64,000 nucleotides of DNA from Epiperipatus broadwayi (GCA_028023455.1 JAQFVV010000013.1:2730001-2794000); one strand, 5' to 3'; positions 24,710 through 37,410 are shown, counted from the stretch's first letter. Made by a program: numbers and translations. The notes: generated by a model not told the origin, from the letters alone.

Positions 24710-25400
24710 CCTTATCTTATATATTGGCAATAATATTTTGACAAATGGAAGAAGTATTTTGATTATTTTTGAATGATACAATAATTGAGATGATGACTTT
24801 GACAAAGATATTCTTCTTAGTGAAGTTAAAACAGCTCTTGTAATTCTTAAAAATGGAAAGCTGCAGGTCCCAATGATATACTTGGAAAAGCTCAAAAATA
24901 TAATAGTGATATGTTAGTTTCTAAAATAATGGAATTTTTTTTTAGGAATATATGTACTCATGAAATTATGCTATTTCATATTAAGGAAATTTTTATTGTT
25001 TCAATTTTTGAAAATAAAGTGATCAGATAAGACTGCAGTAATTGTCATGGAACATCATTATTATTCAATATAGTAAAGGTACTTGCAAGGATTTTGTGCG
25101 CAATACCAGTTTATAGAGTAATTATATTGATCTAATTCTAGAGCCATCTATTACAAAATTGGAGTAATTAATAAGCATTCAGATGACACAGTGCTATAAT
25201 GTTTCTATCTAAGACTATGTTTTGGCTTTTGCATGTCAATCAAGACTAAATGTTTCTATCTAAGACTATGTTTTGGCTTTTGCCTCTCAATCAAGACTAG
25301 GATTTAAAGCTGGAACAAATTAACTTATTCAACTAGCAACCATGTTTATACCTTTAGTTTATTCAAACTATTATCTCGAAATTAAAAACAAAATCCTAAG
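24710..25400 (+). pseudogene. LINE reverse-transcriptase relic (N-terminal half of RT)
   Basis: Translation in broken frames follows the family order: an EVKTALVILKNGKAAGPNDI segment (about 24813-24875; family pattern LKNGKAAGPDGIPAE), then DMLVSKIMEFF, then NCHGTSLLFNIVKVLARILC (about 25036-25100; family NYRGISLLNxxGKVLARIL), then LGFKAGTN (about 25300; family CGFRAGRST). Stops and shifts show it is inactive. A 51-bp direct duplication (25198-25299) interrupts it. The antisense ORF at 24704-24895 is a shadow. It is probably the same broad clade as the 14.3- and 36-kb relics. Confidence 0.75.
25198..25299 (+). repeat. 51-bp tandem duplication
   Basis: AATGTTTCTATCTAAGACTA starts at 25198 and again at 25249. 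The two 51-base units differ only at a few bases near their ends (GCATGTC against GCCTCTC). It arose inside the LINE relic and looks recent. Confidence 0.92.
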
Positions 25401-26693
25401 GCTTTGAACTTAAGGTCTGAAGATGAGATTTCGTGGCATTTATATCATCCGATGTCCATTAACTATCCCACATTGCAAAAAATGGCTATAGAATAGGGTA
25501 AACGTAATGGCTCTTGGAAGCATATAATAATGTCATGCAATATTAGTGTCAATATCATATGCTTGTAATAAATAATATTACTTTAAACATAATATATCCA
25601 ATTCCTTTTAACACTTAAAAAACGCTCTAAAGCTAATAAAAAAAGTTATCAACAGCCATGCAGGATATGACTAAATAAAATAGCAAAAACAATAACCTTA
25701 AAAGGCATATGCAATCAAATTTTTAGTGATTTAATTTTACACTGTATTATATATATGTTATGCTCGAATTAAAATATTAGTTCACAATTCTTATGCTCGA
25801 ATAAATATTAGTTAACAATTCTTTATTTATATAAAACAAGAATATAGTTAATACACAAACAGTGTAATAGTTGGCTTTAACTGTCATTTTCCTAACATTA
25901 TAAGTCTCAACAAACAAATAAGTAATAAAAAGGTAGTAAAAAATCAATATACATAGGTTTACATAGTATTGTAAGTAGCAATTAATTCTTTTCAGATAAC
26001 TAGCTTATGAACTGATCTCCAATGTGATTCGGACCAGATTTATGATAAAGCAATTACTCTATCACGTTATTTTATAATTACTAGTTCTTCATAACTATCC
26101 ATCAGGTTAGCTTTAGTGAAACAGTAACAAATGTTCTAAAGTAATATTTATTGTTAAACCACAAATCTCAAAATAAAATTGGTTGATTCTTGACCACTGA
26201 TAATATTAATTAATCAACACATAGAGAAAGATATTTTGAATTTGTCTCTTTTTAAATATTTTCTTTGGATCTTATCCTTATTGGAATATTGATTGTATTC
26301 TATGGCTAGGATGCTTTTTTTTTTTCTTTGTCAAGTCAATTTCTTTAGTAAGCTTTTCTGGAGAGATTTTTATCAAATTGACTTATAATTAGTGTCTGCG
26401 ATGTTTATCCTTTTTATTTTTCAGGCCCTGTGTGCAAATGAGGATAGTAGAAAATTATTTCATTTTCCCAAAATATAATTAGCATAGCATTTTGGTATAA
26501 CTTGGAATTTATTCATAATCAAAATTTATGGTTTCAACAACTTGCTTATAAACAGGCTTGCTGATTAAAATATTAGTACTCAGTGTCTAGTTCATAAATA
26601 ATTCAGCTAGAATCATAATAGATATAATAAACATAACCACAGTTCCCCAATTCTTTTCAAATTCATATAAATAAAGGTATAATAAAAGACAAA
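25401..26693. other. AT-rich stretch with no firm feature
   Basis: Nothing was recognised apart from a good plus-strand acceptor-like sequence near 26424 (TTTTATTTTTCAG) followed by a 17-codon open segment, which I do not call. Confidence 0.4.
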
Positions 26694-26750
26694 TGACCCC
26701 CAAGATGCATTTCGTGCTAAACCAGCCCTCATCAGTTGGCCCAGGTCACC
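26694..26750 (-). ncRNA. Type-I hammerhead ribozyme
   Basis: On the minus strand all hammerhead parts are in order. Stem I 5' side is TGACC (26748-26744) and CCAA (26739-26736). The core CTGATGA follows (26735-26729). Stem II is GGGCT/AGCAC with loop GGTTT and one G-A mismatch (26728-26714). GAAA follows (26713-26710), then a minimal stem III (A-T pair, loop TGCA), then T and C17 (26704) before the cleavage point. Stem I is closed by TTGG (26703-26700) and GGTCA (26698-26694), pairing perfectly with the two 5' blocks around an internal loop. Short stem III is typical of ribozymes in Penelope-like elements and metazoan retrozymes. It predicts self-cleavage of a minus-strand transcript; activity itself is untested. 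Confidence 0.75.
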
Positions 26751-27000
26751 ATCTCTCATATATATCTTCATTATATGCAAAGTATTTATCTAGAGTAAAT
26801 TGTTACATTTTCATTTACCATTGTCAAACTCTCTCCACTCACAACTTTGACGCCATCCATTCCAGATAAATACACTAATGATTATTACTAATCATTTTCG
26901 AAACTAGAGATTATCTCTAGCACAGATATAAACTTTAAACCTCAGTTAAAGATTAATATATCTGATTTTTTTTAAATTTTACATACACAGAGTTATTTAC

Positions 27001-27067
27001 CTTTCGCTGTCCCAAAGTTGCTAGAATCATAAATGAGTTCATTGTTGTATGCTGGATTAATAATTAT
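27001..27067 (-). other. Exon-like patch bounded by splice signals
   Basis: The minus strand has a TTTAGCCAG acceptor, a 67-base open segment translating to a peptide with INPAYNNELIYDSSNFGTAK, and an AAAG|GTAAAT donor. The NPAY motif resembles PTB-binding cytoplasmic tails, but a 20-residue match is weak. It lies 250 bases upstream of the hammerhead on the same strand, so it could instead be part of the ribozyme-bearing element. Confidence 0.3.
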
Positions 27068-27901
27068 CTGGCTAAATGATGAAAAGTTTTAATTTCCTAC
27101 TGCAATATTTTGAATATTTTTTTGCTTTTGACACTTTTCTTTCTATCTGTTCATTATTTTAGGTATAAAGTTGCAATATAAAAATTCGCTCAATATTGTT
27201 TTGGAAGAATAATTTTTTAACTTGGTTTGCTATGAAGTTTATGCTATTGTAAGACATCAGTGTTTTAGGCTATGACATGGAGTGAAGTTAGATCAAACCA
27301 ATCATTTAGAGGCAGCTGATTTAAAATAACTAAATTTTGGCCAATAGTTAATTTTACTTTTAATTGGCAAATGTGCTAATGCTTCATATTGAGAGCAAAT
27401 GTGAACTTGGGATTCAGAATTAACATTTAGTCGCCATTAATATGATTGAGTCAACATATTCATTTCTCATAATTTCTAGTTATCGTAAAATTAAGAACTT
27501 GACAGAGGTTTTCCAGGCTTTAGTAATACAACTATTTTCAATTGAAATCAAGCCTATGGCTGCAATAGATTGATGCATTTCAGATTTTTATTTAGTCAAT
27601 GCATTTGAATCCATTTAAAAAAATTTTTAAATTCTGGATTGATATTATACCATTTGGCAATGGACTAGTTTTAAATGTTTTCATTATTTTCTGTCATAGA
27701 AACCAATAAAACATTACAAAACAAATGTACAGGGTTTAAATACTTTTATTTTATTTTATAGATAAAACTTTAAGTGTCAACGTTCAACTCACTTGAGTTA
27801 GGTATGAGCAAATGACTGCAAATATTAATAAGGGAATGTTTTTTCTTCTTAATATGTTACAGTTTAAATTTGTACAATACCAAAATTTCAAATCACTTTA
27901 G

Positions 27902-27975
27902 CAAGTGAAAGACTGGGTGCTGAAGCATATCTTTATCCAATGAAAAAATATCCAACAATGGTTTGGGATCAATTT
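27902..27975 (+). other. Exon-like patch on the plus strand
   Basis: A TTTAG acceptor is followed by a 74-base open segment (translation containing GAEAYLYPMKKYPTMVWDQF) and a GTAAGA donor. The amino-acid make-up is more protein-like than neighbouring frames. It is opposite in strand to the other exon-like patches, so at least one set is likely spurious or belongs to a nested element. Confidence 0.2.
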
Positions 27976-28417
27976 GTAAGATAATATCTATTAATACATA
28001 TAATCAATTTTTTTTTTTTGACATGGGATGGTTGAGGCTTCTCTTTCAATATGAGATTTTTTTTTCCAATTGAAATATATTATCAGTTCCATTTTCATTC
28101 CTCAAATTAATACAAGTGTAGCAATATCAAAAGTAAGTACTAAAGGTTATTTCTGGATTGTAATAAACCAACATATTAGATACATTTTAGCTTTAAAATA
28201 CCTCATATTTGTTTGAGTCTTAAGAACAAAATGCATTTTTTATTAAAAAGTCTCAACTAACTTGAGCTATTTTGTAACATAGAAAGCATTCATAGTAATT
28301 TACAAGATGTAAAAAAAAAAAATGAATGAGCTTCATTTAGTTCTTATGAATGTGTGTCTCATGAATTCCTTCATCTTACTTAGTCACATGGAAATCCTTA
28401 CTATCAATGTTGTAGTT
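27976..28417. other. AT-rich stretch with no recognised feature
   Basis: Only T and A runs (near 28012 and 28310) were seen. Confidence 0.4.
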
Positions 28418-29060
28418 AAAAAACAGGCAAAACTCTTCATACAGTAGTGCCACTCCATGCAAGCCAGAGAAAACCAATGGATGCCAGAAATCTTGCATAT
28501 AAAATCCCTATCTAGTGCCTACTTATCCAATATCCACAGACTAGTTTCTAGCTTGTGGTTTTTATCAGTGAGGAACCTTGGATCTGAGAGCACTGCATCT
28601 AGATCGTAGGATCTAATGCAATCCTCCAGCAGCCACCTTTTATCTCTATTTAACTACAAAACTATGAGAATAAAATTTGAAAACACAATAATTTCAATCC
28701 AAGCTCATTAGCTTATATAGTCATATAGGTCTGAACTCAGTTCAGTACCCATACATTTTGGTGTCTTTGGTTCTTTAATAACCATAGTGGTTTAATACCA
28801 ATCCTGCCTAATAAGATAGTGGTGGCTATAGTTATTAAAGAACCAAAGACACCAAAATGTAGGGGTACTGAACTGAGTTCAGACTTATATGACTATATAA
28901 GTTAATGAGCTTGGATTGAAAATATTATTGTGTTTTCAATTTTATTCTCATAGTTTTGTAGTTAAGTAGAGATAAAATGTAGCTTTTGGGGGGTTGCATA
29001 AGATCCTATGATGCTTGCAGTGCGTGGCACTATTGTATGGAGAGTTTTGCCTGTTTTAAC
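28418..29060. repeat. Foldback element, distant relative of the 19.8-21.0 kb array
   Basis: AAACAGGCAAAACTCTTCAT at the left end returns as the reverse complement ending near 29060, and an inner block (AACCAAAGACACCAAAATGT) pairs around a centre near 28800. The left arm has ~140 bases (GATGCCAGAA ... TATCAGTGAGG) missing from the right arm. That extra segment, and the CTTATATAGTCATATAGG block, follow the same order as in the 19.8-kb repeat, indicating common descent. Confidence 0.8.
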
Positions 29061-31180
29061 AAGTTATGAGCAAGCATAAGAAATGGTGATCATGTGATGT
29101 TTAGTGAATATTGTAGTTAAAGAATTTTAGTCTATTAGCATCAAAAATACATTTCTTGGGATTAATTAAATTCCAACTGTTATAAAATTGCTTAGCAGTT
29201 TTCTTGTGGATTTTTAATAAGTGACTACAGTTCTTGGTCTGCAGAAGAAAATCAATAAAATAATGATTATTATAAGTTTTTAAACTGTATGCTGGAATAA
29301 ATCAAAGGATACTCTTTTTATTTTGAATAGAGAACTATGGGTAATGATTATCAATGTCCTTGATGCCTGTTCTTCAAAGCAATCTTTCCATTAGTGTACT
29401 GATGGGAATTTATGAGCCCTGATAATCATCACAATTTCTTAGGTCTCTATTTCTAATAATATGAACTATCTACTCATTCATAGTACTGATTTAATAATTT
29501 TTTATTTACTTGTAAAAAAACTGTCAATGGTAATATTTAAGTTTTTGTTACAAACTATTTTATCCTAAAATTATTGATTCACTTCCAGCACTGCATATTT
29601 TGATCATGGATCAACTTCATTATTTTAATTTTGATGCTTAATATTGAATCTGTCTGTGTCCTTTTCACTCTTTAATATATTTTAATTCAAACCTTTTTTT
29701 GTGTTTTGGGACTTGTTTTCTGCTTTTTGTTTTAAATGTCGTTATCTTTCCATTGCAATATGAATCACTGAAGGTACTTAAAATGATTGTAGAATCAGCA
29801 AACTATTTATGATGATAAGCTTTATTACATCTTTAGCAAGTTTTATTTAGGCTAACAAGTATGACTCAGATTTATAAACTTTGTTTGCATTTATTTCTCA
29901 ACAGTTTTTCTGTACATGCAAGACTGTCCTTCAGTTAATTTTGATATGAATTCTTGATAAAGAAGTCAAAATGGTTTAACTTGTAAATCATGTCATTCAT
30001 ATTGCAGAGAGAAATCCTCAAAACTGCACTTCATTAACTCTATGGCATAATCTATTGCTTTTTCATCATTTCTCTATCTACATTGAAATGCTGAATTGTG
30101 ATATTAAAAGAGGTTTAGAGTGCAAATGTGCCATTAACAAGTCTGATGGTCTATCAAATTTTTGTTCAAATGGGGTTGTAAATGTGGTCTGGGAATAAAA
30201 ATCATAAATTGCTGACTTATATACATAAATGCTGCAATTCTTTGATTAAAATTATTATTGGCTTGAAAATTTTTTTAATCTTGTCTAAGCATTCCAGGCT
30301 ATTTGAGTCAAATTTTTCAAGAGATTTTACCTTTGTCATTGTGGTTTCTTTTTTGAAGAAAAAAAAAAGATTTGGCAGACCATTGTTTCTGATTGTATTC
30401 ACATACAAGACTAACGCTGTTTTCTATTTTAAACTTCTAATGCCAACTCTTGTTCATCAAAATCCTATTCTGTCAACATCAAAACTGCTGGGTCAGAACA
30501 AATCGTTATCAATAAAAATTTATTGATCTTTTTATTTACAACAGCAATATCAGTCACATACAAATGATTTGGGTTTGATAATTTGCTTGTCCTTTCCTAA
30601 CATTACAAGCCTTAATAACAAGTAGTAAAATGTAATAAACTTAAGTTTAACCACTATTATTCAATGCAAAGTTTATAATAATCCATTGGTCTATCATGAT
30701 TACTTTATAGTTACTAGATTCCTTATAAACAATAATATATTGAAATTAACTATACTTGCATGATAATAAATGTTCTAAAGTTAAAGTTCAATCACATTGA
30801 CATACAATTGGATCCAGAGACCATATTTTTTTTATTAATAGTAAAAATTGTTGCTTCTCTTCTCAACTAACAGATTGTTCTGTGAACTTGTTTTTTTTTT
30901 CATGTGCATTTTTTATATTGTGTTAGATTGCATATAAGCTAATTAAAATTAATCAAAACAATATAACCTAAATCAGATTCATTTGCATTATTAGAGCTAA
31001 GATTTATATTTTTGCTGTAATTATCATAAACAATCAATTTTTTAACATATATCATTCTCTTTGCTTAAAGACACTTGAAGGATGCTATTGCAAAATATTA
31101 ATATGTGAAAATCATAAGTGTTTTGATAAACAGCACAATTTATTCATCTCATTAAAGTATATGCTAATCAAGGCCTCACT
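29061..31180. other. AT-rich stretch; opposed short ORFs, no recognised gene
   Basis: The open frame at 30182-30526 (114 aa, plus) and its antisense partner at 30217-30408 show no domain I can name. The region may hold a decayed mobile-element ORF, but no family landmark is convincing. The first ~45 bases belong to a module shared with 33.06 and 41.1 kb (GTAAGCATAAGAAATGG-like). Confidence 0.35.
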
Positions 31181-31184
31181 ATTA

Positions 31185-31260
31185 TGCCCAACATGGTTTA
31201 GCATAGTGATAGTATCCCAACTGGGAAGTTTAGAGATCATGGTTCCAGCTCCGTTAGTTG
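31185..31260 (+). repeat. tRNA-derived SINE head
   Basis: It has tRNA-like spacing with an A-box-like TGGTTTAGCATAGTGAT (31194-31210) and a B-box-like GGTTCCAGCTCC (31241-31252), 72 bases overall. No intact cloverleaf is expected, since several positions are degenerate. The SINE body after ~31260 cannot be bounded from one copy. A second, weaker copy is at 37415-37475. Confidence 0.5.
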
Positions 31261-33060
31261 AAATGCTCAAACTTATAAACTTCCATGCATTATAGCATTA
31301 GTTGTTTTATTTACTGAATTTATAAATGATAAAAACCTTAAAAATTTCAAATATTATTTCCACTTTTCCAGCTTACACTTTATAAGCAAATCACTTTCCA
31401 CCACTGTGTTCTTGCATGATTAATCAATTTCACATATTAGTATCAAATAGATTCCACACTAGTTTCTGTGTATTGAACTTGTTCAATAATGGACACAGTT
31501 CTGCACTACAGACATTGAATATCATATTTCCTCTACTACTGCTTCTATTAAGTTGAAATTTTTAACACTACTTAGGTTTTGAAATGAAGCACACATGCCT
31601 GCAGCTGTATATTATATCTGATATTAGATTAATAACTATATGTAAATAAACTCCATCTTTACAACATATTTCAATGACTTAGATTATAGATATTGCAATA
31701 TTATTTCGTAGTAAAGCAAATTTCATATGATTTCCATAATCAGCATTAGATTGTGGTGACCTCTTTCTATTTGATTCTAAGCTAAAAGGTAGCAATGCAA
31801 ACACATTCCTGTGAGCAAATTCAGGCTAGTTAGTTAGAATTCATTCTTCTTCTCTTTTCTCAAAAGCAACCTCCCCCCCCCCTTTTTATGTAAATTTTCA
31901 TTACTATATTAAATAGAATTAAACAGATACTGACTAAATAATTAACTTTAATAAAAAAAAATTTAAAAGTCTGCATCTCTTCATTCTTTTAAAGATGTCT
32001 TTCTTCCTAAAAGTGATGTAACAAAAAATTTTTCATGTTAAATTACACACAGAAAAAATAAAGTTCTTAAAATTCAGTTCAGGAATAACATTTTTTGAGC
32101 ATCTTCTAAAAAACAAATTTGTTTAAACCAAATTTAATGCATTTTTAGTGTCTTGAAATTCTTTTGAATTCATATGTGTTTATATATAAATCATTTATAT
32201 TTTATCAATAAAGAAATGAATTGAAGACTTATAACTAACTAATAATCAGATGATCATAATAAATTATCGTTATATTGCAAGTTTAAATACAACTGTGTGC
32301 TGCAGCAATATGATAGCACAATTTGTAATTTGACTTGTTAATTCTCCAACAATATGCATATACATATTTTTTTGTAAAAAATATATGATGGCAAAATATA
32401 TTTGTTTAAACATATATATGTTTGTACATAAAAATATAAATATACAAATATATATAATAAATAACTTTTTATCAAATAATTCAAAGAAAGAATGTTAAAA
32501 AATAAAACAGAAAAAATCTGATAATTAAAAATTAAGTTTAATTAATTGCATAATTAAAGACTATTACATAATGTTGTTTCAGTAATTCAATGGTTTTAAA
32601 TGGTATAATTATTTCAATTAAATTATTTAGTTGTAGAATCCTTTAATGCCAAATTTGTTTCATAAATCCCCTTCTATAAATGTAAAGATATTGTGAATTA
32701 AGATCTGTACTATTCTGAAAATACAATAAGTTCTTAAAGCCAATTGCTAATTTTGAGTTATCTGGATATGACAATATATCTTTGTAATTATAAATTCTTA
32801 CCTACAATGGATTGGTCGTTAATAATTTTTTTTATATTATTTTTAATCATGCTGTCCACATTGTTTTTAGTATGAGAAGAGCAACATCGAAACAAAAAAT
32901 GACAATGAAAAAGGCTTTAGTTGATAATAAGCAACAAAATGAACAACAATTTTAAATGTGACCAGAATTTGAGGATTCTTTATAAAGAATTATGTATTTT
33001 CTCTCAAAAAGTTCATTGTTTATAATATTTCATGTTTTTTAATCATAAGATCACCACTTC
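31261..33060. other. AT-rich stretch with no recognised feature
   Basis: A C-run at 31872-31882 and several AT microsatellite bits occur. No gene or element ends were seen. Confidence 0.45.
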
Positions 33061-33089
33061 TTATGCTTACACAATCTGTTGACATAATA

Positions 33090-33205
33090 GCGACTTTCAT
33101 TATATAACATTGCTACTTAGTGCAAGCCATGCCCTAACTTTCTAGCATCCATTGATTATTATGGCTTGCACTAGGTGGCAATTTTATATGGTGAAAGTTG
33201 CTGCT
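33090..33205. repeat. Short foldback, ~45-bp arms
   Basis: CTACTTAGTGCAAGCCAT pairs with ATGGCTTGCACTAGGTGG across a centre near 33145, and the outer GCGACTTTCA/TGAAAGTTGC blocks also pair. The outside sequence (33061-33090) contains the CTTATGCTTAC module in inverse orientation that is also found at 29.05 and 41.1 kb, linking three dispersed copies of one repeat family. Confidence 0.75.
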
Positions 33206-35959
33206 GTAATAATAATCATGTAGTCAGCTGCTTGAAAATTTTGTGATAACAAAACACCAAGACGAAAGACTGAGAATAACATTCTTCCACTAACCAAACT
33301 GAGTTCCTTTTCTTTTTTTTCTTTTTCTCAGCTGACAATAGATCTGAGACCATTTAGTTGTTAAATTTGTCATTTCTACCATTATGTTAAAAAGCATACA
33401 AAGCATGGAACATTAGTTAGTGGAGCTACATTTATTTCATAAAAGTAATTAACAAGAGGCAATGAATGAGTTTAATAAATTAAATGGTAAACAATCATGC
33501 GTGAATATTAGATTTTTTGGAAAGACAATGAAAATTCTTTAGACATGATAAATTAATTTTTCTATGACAATGAAGTAAATAGACTCAAATCAATATTGCA
33601 AAATTCTCAAAATTATTATTACTACACATCACAACTTCATTCAATAGTTTTATAAAACTTAATTTATCTTGTACAATGAATTGGAAACTTTATAGTCTTC
33701 CAAAAAAAAAATACAGCACACTTCTGATTCTTCATCACTATTTTTTTTAATCTCATTGCCTCCTTATCTCCTGCCAATCACTTTAACAATATGTATAGCA
33801 AAAATTTCAAAACTATTATTACTAAATATCATCTTCATTAAATAAAAGACCATTAACATTTTGCCTTTAACTATAACATTAAAGTTTTCATTTTGATAAT
33901 CTAAGTGAAAAGAGGAAATAAGTTTAATATTGTTCAGAATTTCTTGATAACTGTTTAATCAACAATTCTAATGTGAAATACATAAAGGTTATATGTATTT
34001 GCTTCCAAGATTTCTTGATAAATATTTCTATATATATACTGCAAACAATGATAGTATAGATAAACTTTGAGAATAAGTATAATTGAAATAAATAGTTGCA
34101 CAATTCCACAAAATATCATTTTATGATACAAGATAATGCTTGACAGTCAAATCTAGGAATTAGCTCTGGGGAATAAGTTATAAACTAATAAGATGACAAA
34201 CTTAAAAATGCACTTGAAGTCGATCTAATCTACAATATTAATAGCTTATTCTTTTTAGTACATACCTTCTTCCTAAAGAAGCAATGTTATATGTGCAGTT
34301 CAATGACCCATAATGTGAGTGCAATAGATTATAAAGACAAACTTATTAAATCTTTTATGAATGATATATGCAAATACTTTCTGATCAATATCTTTTAATG
34401 TTATTAGAGTAATTTCACTCTGAAAAGAAAGCTGATTACTTGTTTTTTTTTTTTTTCCTAATGAAGAAAATGATAATTGAGGCAGTACTTTCATATGAAC
34501 AACTTGTTTAAAAAAGTAGTGTTAAGATCATATAATAAATTAGCTTGCTGCTATAGAATGATTTAAAATTTCTCCTAATTCAGATATATATTTTCCCAAA
34601 TAAAAGATGTTTTTATGTATCACACAGATTAATTAACTAGCATTATCAAATAATATGTTGGATGACTTTTATATTTCACTTTTGATAGCAGAGAATATAT
34701 ATATATATAAGCATCTTTTGATACGTACAAATGTTATAATGCAATTTAAACATGACTATGAAAAAAAAAAAAAAATCACTAACATAATCTCATACAGGTG
34801 ATATAAAAAAAATAATTCAGTTTCTACTTCTGTATTATAGATATTTCTACCAACATAAAAAAATGTTTTTTGCCTATTTCCAATGAACATCAGATTATAC
34901 AAGTCCAGTTTCTAGAACATGAACTTTCTTATAAAAATAAATATGCTTAAAAGATTGTAAAAAAGGTGAGACTGTGTGTATTAGTATAAAAATAGTTATG
35001 ATTACATAATAGTAACATCTGAAGAAACAAAAATATAAAATATTTAAATAAGCATTGAAGTAAATTTATCTTTATTGTGCTTATTTTTATTATTTATAAC
35101 TACTGATCAATTCAATAGCAAATTTCTTCTATATGAATAAATAAACCAATGTTAAAGTAGCTCAGAGAAAATAAAGTCGAACTATCTCAACACTGGCTTA
35201 TTTATTTGTATAGGAAAAATTTGGAATTGAATTTTTTTATTTGCTCACTAGATGTAAATAATAAGAATAAGCACAATATAAATTTACTTCAATGTGACAA
35301 AATTAACGCCCTGTGCCTTTGTTATAAAAATAAAATAAAAATTGTTTTATTTTTAATTTTAATCAATTTCAATAAATCCAGTTCCATATATTACTCTTTC
35401 TAATTGATCTTTTAAAAAATTCAATGGAGATATCATGAATAAATCCTTTTCTTTTCAGTGTTCTGGTTTTCTTTATTCTACACTTCCTCAATTCAATGTA
35501 ATTTCTAGTATAACTTATCTTAATTGGATAACTTTTGTAGATAATTCTAGAATTTTTTCTAATTTACCAAGATATTAAATGCAATATATTGTGATTTCTA
35601 TGGACAGTATTCTGTTTGAGAAATTTTAAAGCTTATATAAATAAACTTAAAAACATTTTGCAAAATAACAAATAGTTTTAATAAATCCAGTACTGAATTA
35701 TAAATGCTAACCCAACTTATTTTTAAAATAAAAAGATATTCATATTTAAAAAAAAAAAATTCAGTTAGCAAAAAATAGTGTACCAGTAATAATGCATATC
35801 CAGATGTTCAATGTAAGCACACACACACCCCCCCAATAAGAATACAGTATAACAAACTGTTCTTAAAAGTATATGCATCACATCTCTAAATATATATATA
35901 CCCTAGTAGTTTAAAGACTATACTTCAATCTTTTGTTGTAGAAAATTATACCTATGATA
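33206..35959. other. AT-rich stretch with no recognised gene
   Basis: ORFs at 33924-34109, 34300-34494 (minus) and 35206-35403 (plus) are low-complexity. A short (CA)n/C-run occurs at 35819-35835. Confidence 0.45.
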
Positions 35960-36560
35960 ATAAGATGCTTTCCAAATATTTTAATGATAGTTTAAATATA
36001 TTGTCTTTAAAAGAACAATCTAGTCTTTGAAAACAATTTCCAAACTTTTCATATTATCATTAAAGAATGACTTCCCCATTCCTGAGAAGAATATATTTTT
36101 GCAAAATCAAGGGAATGTCATCCTCCACAAGTGAATTCCTTGCATTCTGTTTTTGAAAGATCATTGATAAATATATTTAATAAGGCAGTGGAGAACTAAT
36201 CCTATGGGAGGAAAGGCACTCTGTAATTGTTTTTGCTATGACTATTGATTATAATAGGCAATTTTTCTATTACAAAGCATTTTGTCAAGAAAATTTGAGG
36301 CTTTTGTACATTTAGGAATTTTAAAAATGTTTTAAAATACCATATTTATAAACAGTCATATGCTGAAGTTAAATTAATAAACACAAAATCAGTCTTCACA
36401 TTGTAAGTTTTTTTCCAATGAGTGTAACTATGAAAAAAACTTATTCATAATAGTTTCATCAAAGATAAGTGTCTCATAATTTTTGGCATAATTATTATCA
36501 AGATTTTTCTTCCAAAAAGTTCTACGAAATGGGTAATACTATTATTGAGCAACAATATTT
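35960..36560 (-). pseudogene. LINE reverse-transcriptase relic (middle of RT, minus strand)
   Basis: Read on the minus strand in changing frames: RTFWKKNLDN (~36525), DFVFINLTSAYDCL (~36395; family VVFVDLTAAYDTVW), NNYRVPF (~36215), then LNIFINDLSKTECKEFT (~36185-36135; family LFNIYINDLPxTxxRKFxYADD) and DDIPLILQKYI (~36110). The order is correct for a Jockey/RTE-like RT. Multiple stops and frameshifts show it is inactive. Confidence 0.7.
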
Positions 36561-37410
36561 ATTTATAAGATTACAATAGTTTTATTCATTTATAAACTGT
36601 TTTTTTTTGGAACTGTTTCTGTATAGATATTGAAAGTAAAAACAATTTTTAATTTGACAAGCAAGACCAAGTTCTTCTTAATATCCACTGTTAAATTTGG
36701 ATTTAAAAAAAATTCTGGAATGGGAAAGTCTGTAATTCTTATTTAAAGATATCTTTCTGGTTTTATCAATCTTAAATTTGACCTCTCATTAGTTTATTTA
36801 AAAATGGTTTCTGTAATGAGTAAATTCACATAACAGAGATCCGATTTTTTTAATTCAACTCATAAAGTTTTGTTTTTCCATAGCTTCTTTACAACTTACT
36901 TTTCTTACATTATCATCAGATTTTTTTGATAATTTGTGAGTACTTGGAAAATAAATATACTGATTTTAAAAACACTCTTAGTATTGTTTTAATCTAGCTA
37001 TAATTCCTTTTATTTTAGGGATGGATGAAATTTTCTTAATATTCTCATATATTAATATTAATCAGCATATTTAAAATTATATCTCAAGACTTTTAATTAC
37101 AGAAAATGAATTTCAATAGTGATAAAAATTGGTTTAAGCTCATTAGAAAATCAGCAGATTATGATGAATCACTTTTTGTTATTAACACATATCAATCAAG
37201 GTTATATCATTCTCCATGTGCTTGAGTAAAATTTTTCTATTTGTTTGGCATTACTAAAAATGCACATGAGATTTAAAACCATCCAGTTTTAAAAATGAAA
37301 ACCAGCTTTATATTCTCAAGGTATAACAAGAATTAATATTTCTTGAATATACAAAGATTGTAATAGTGGAATAATCTTTAGGTATAAAAATTAACAGCTA
37401 ATAAATGCCC
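36561..37410. other. AT-rich stretch, possibly extending the LINE relic
   Basis: The minus strand may hold further decayed LINE sequence up to about 36.9 kb, but I cannot anchor it with motifs. Confidence 0.3.

Noticed and set aside
26424-26480. Plus-strand acceptor TTTTTCAG followed by 17 open codons
   Set aside because: T-rich tracts ending in CAG are frequent in this DNA; the open segment is too short.
30182-30526. 114-aa plus-strand ORF
   Set aside because: No domain or family pattern, overlapping antisense ORF, AT-driven composition.
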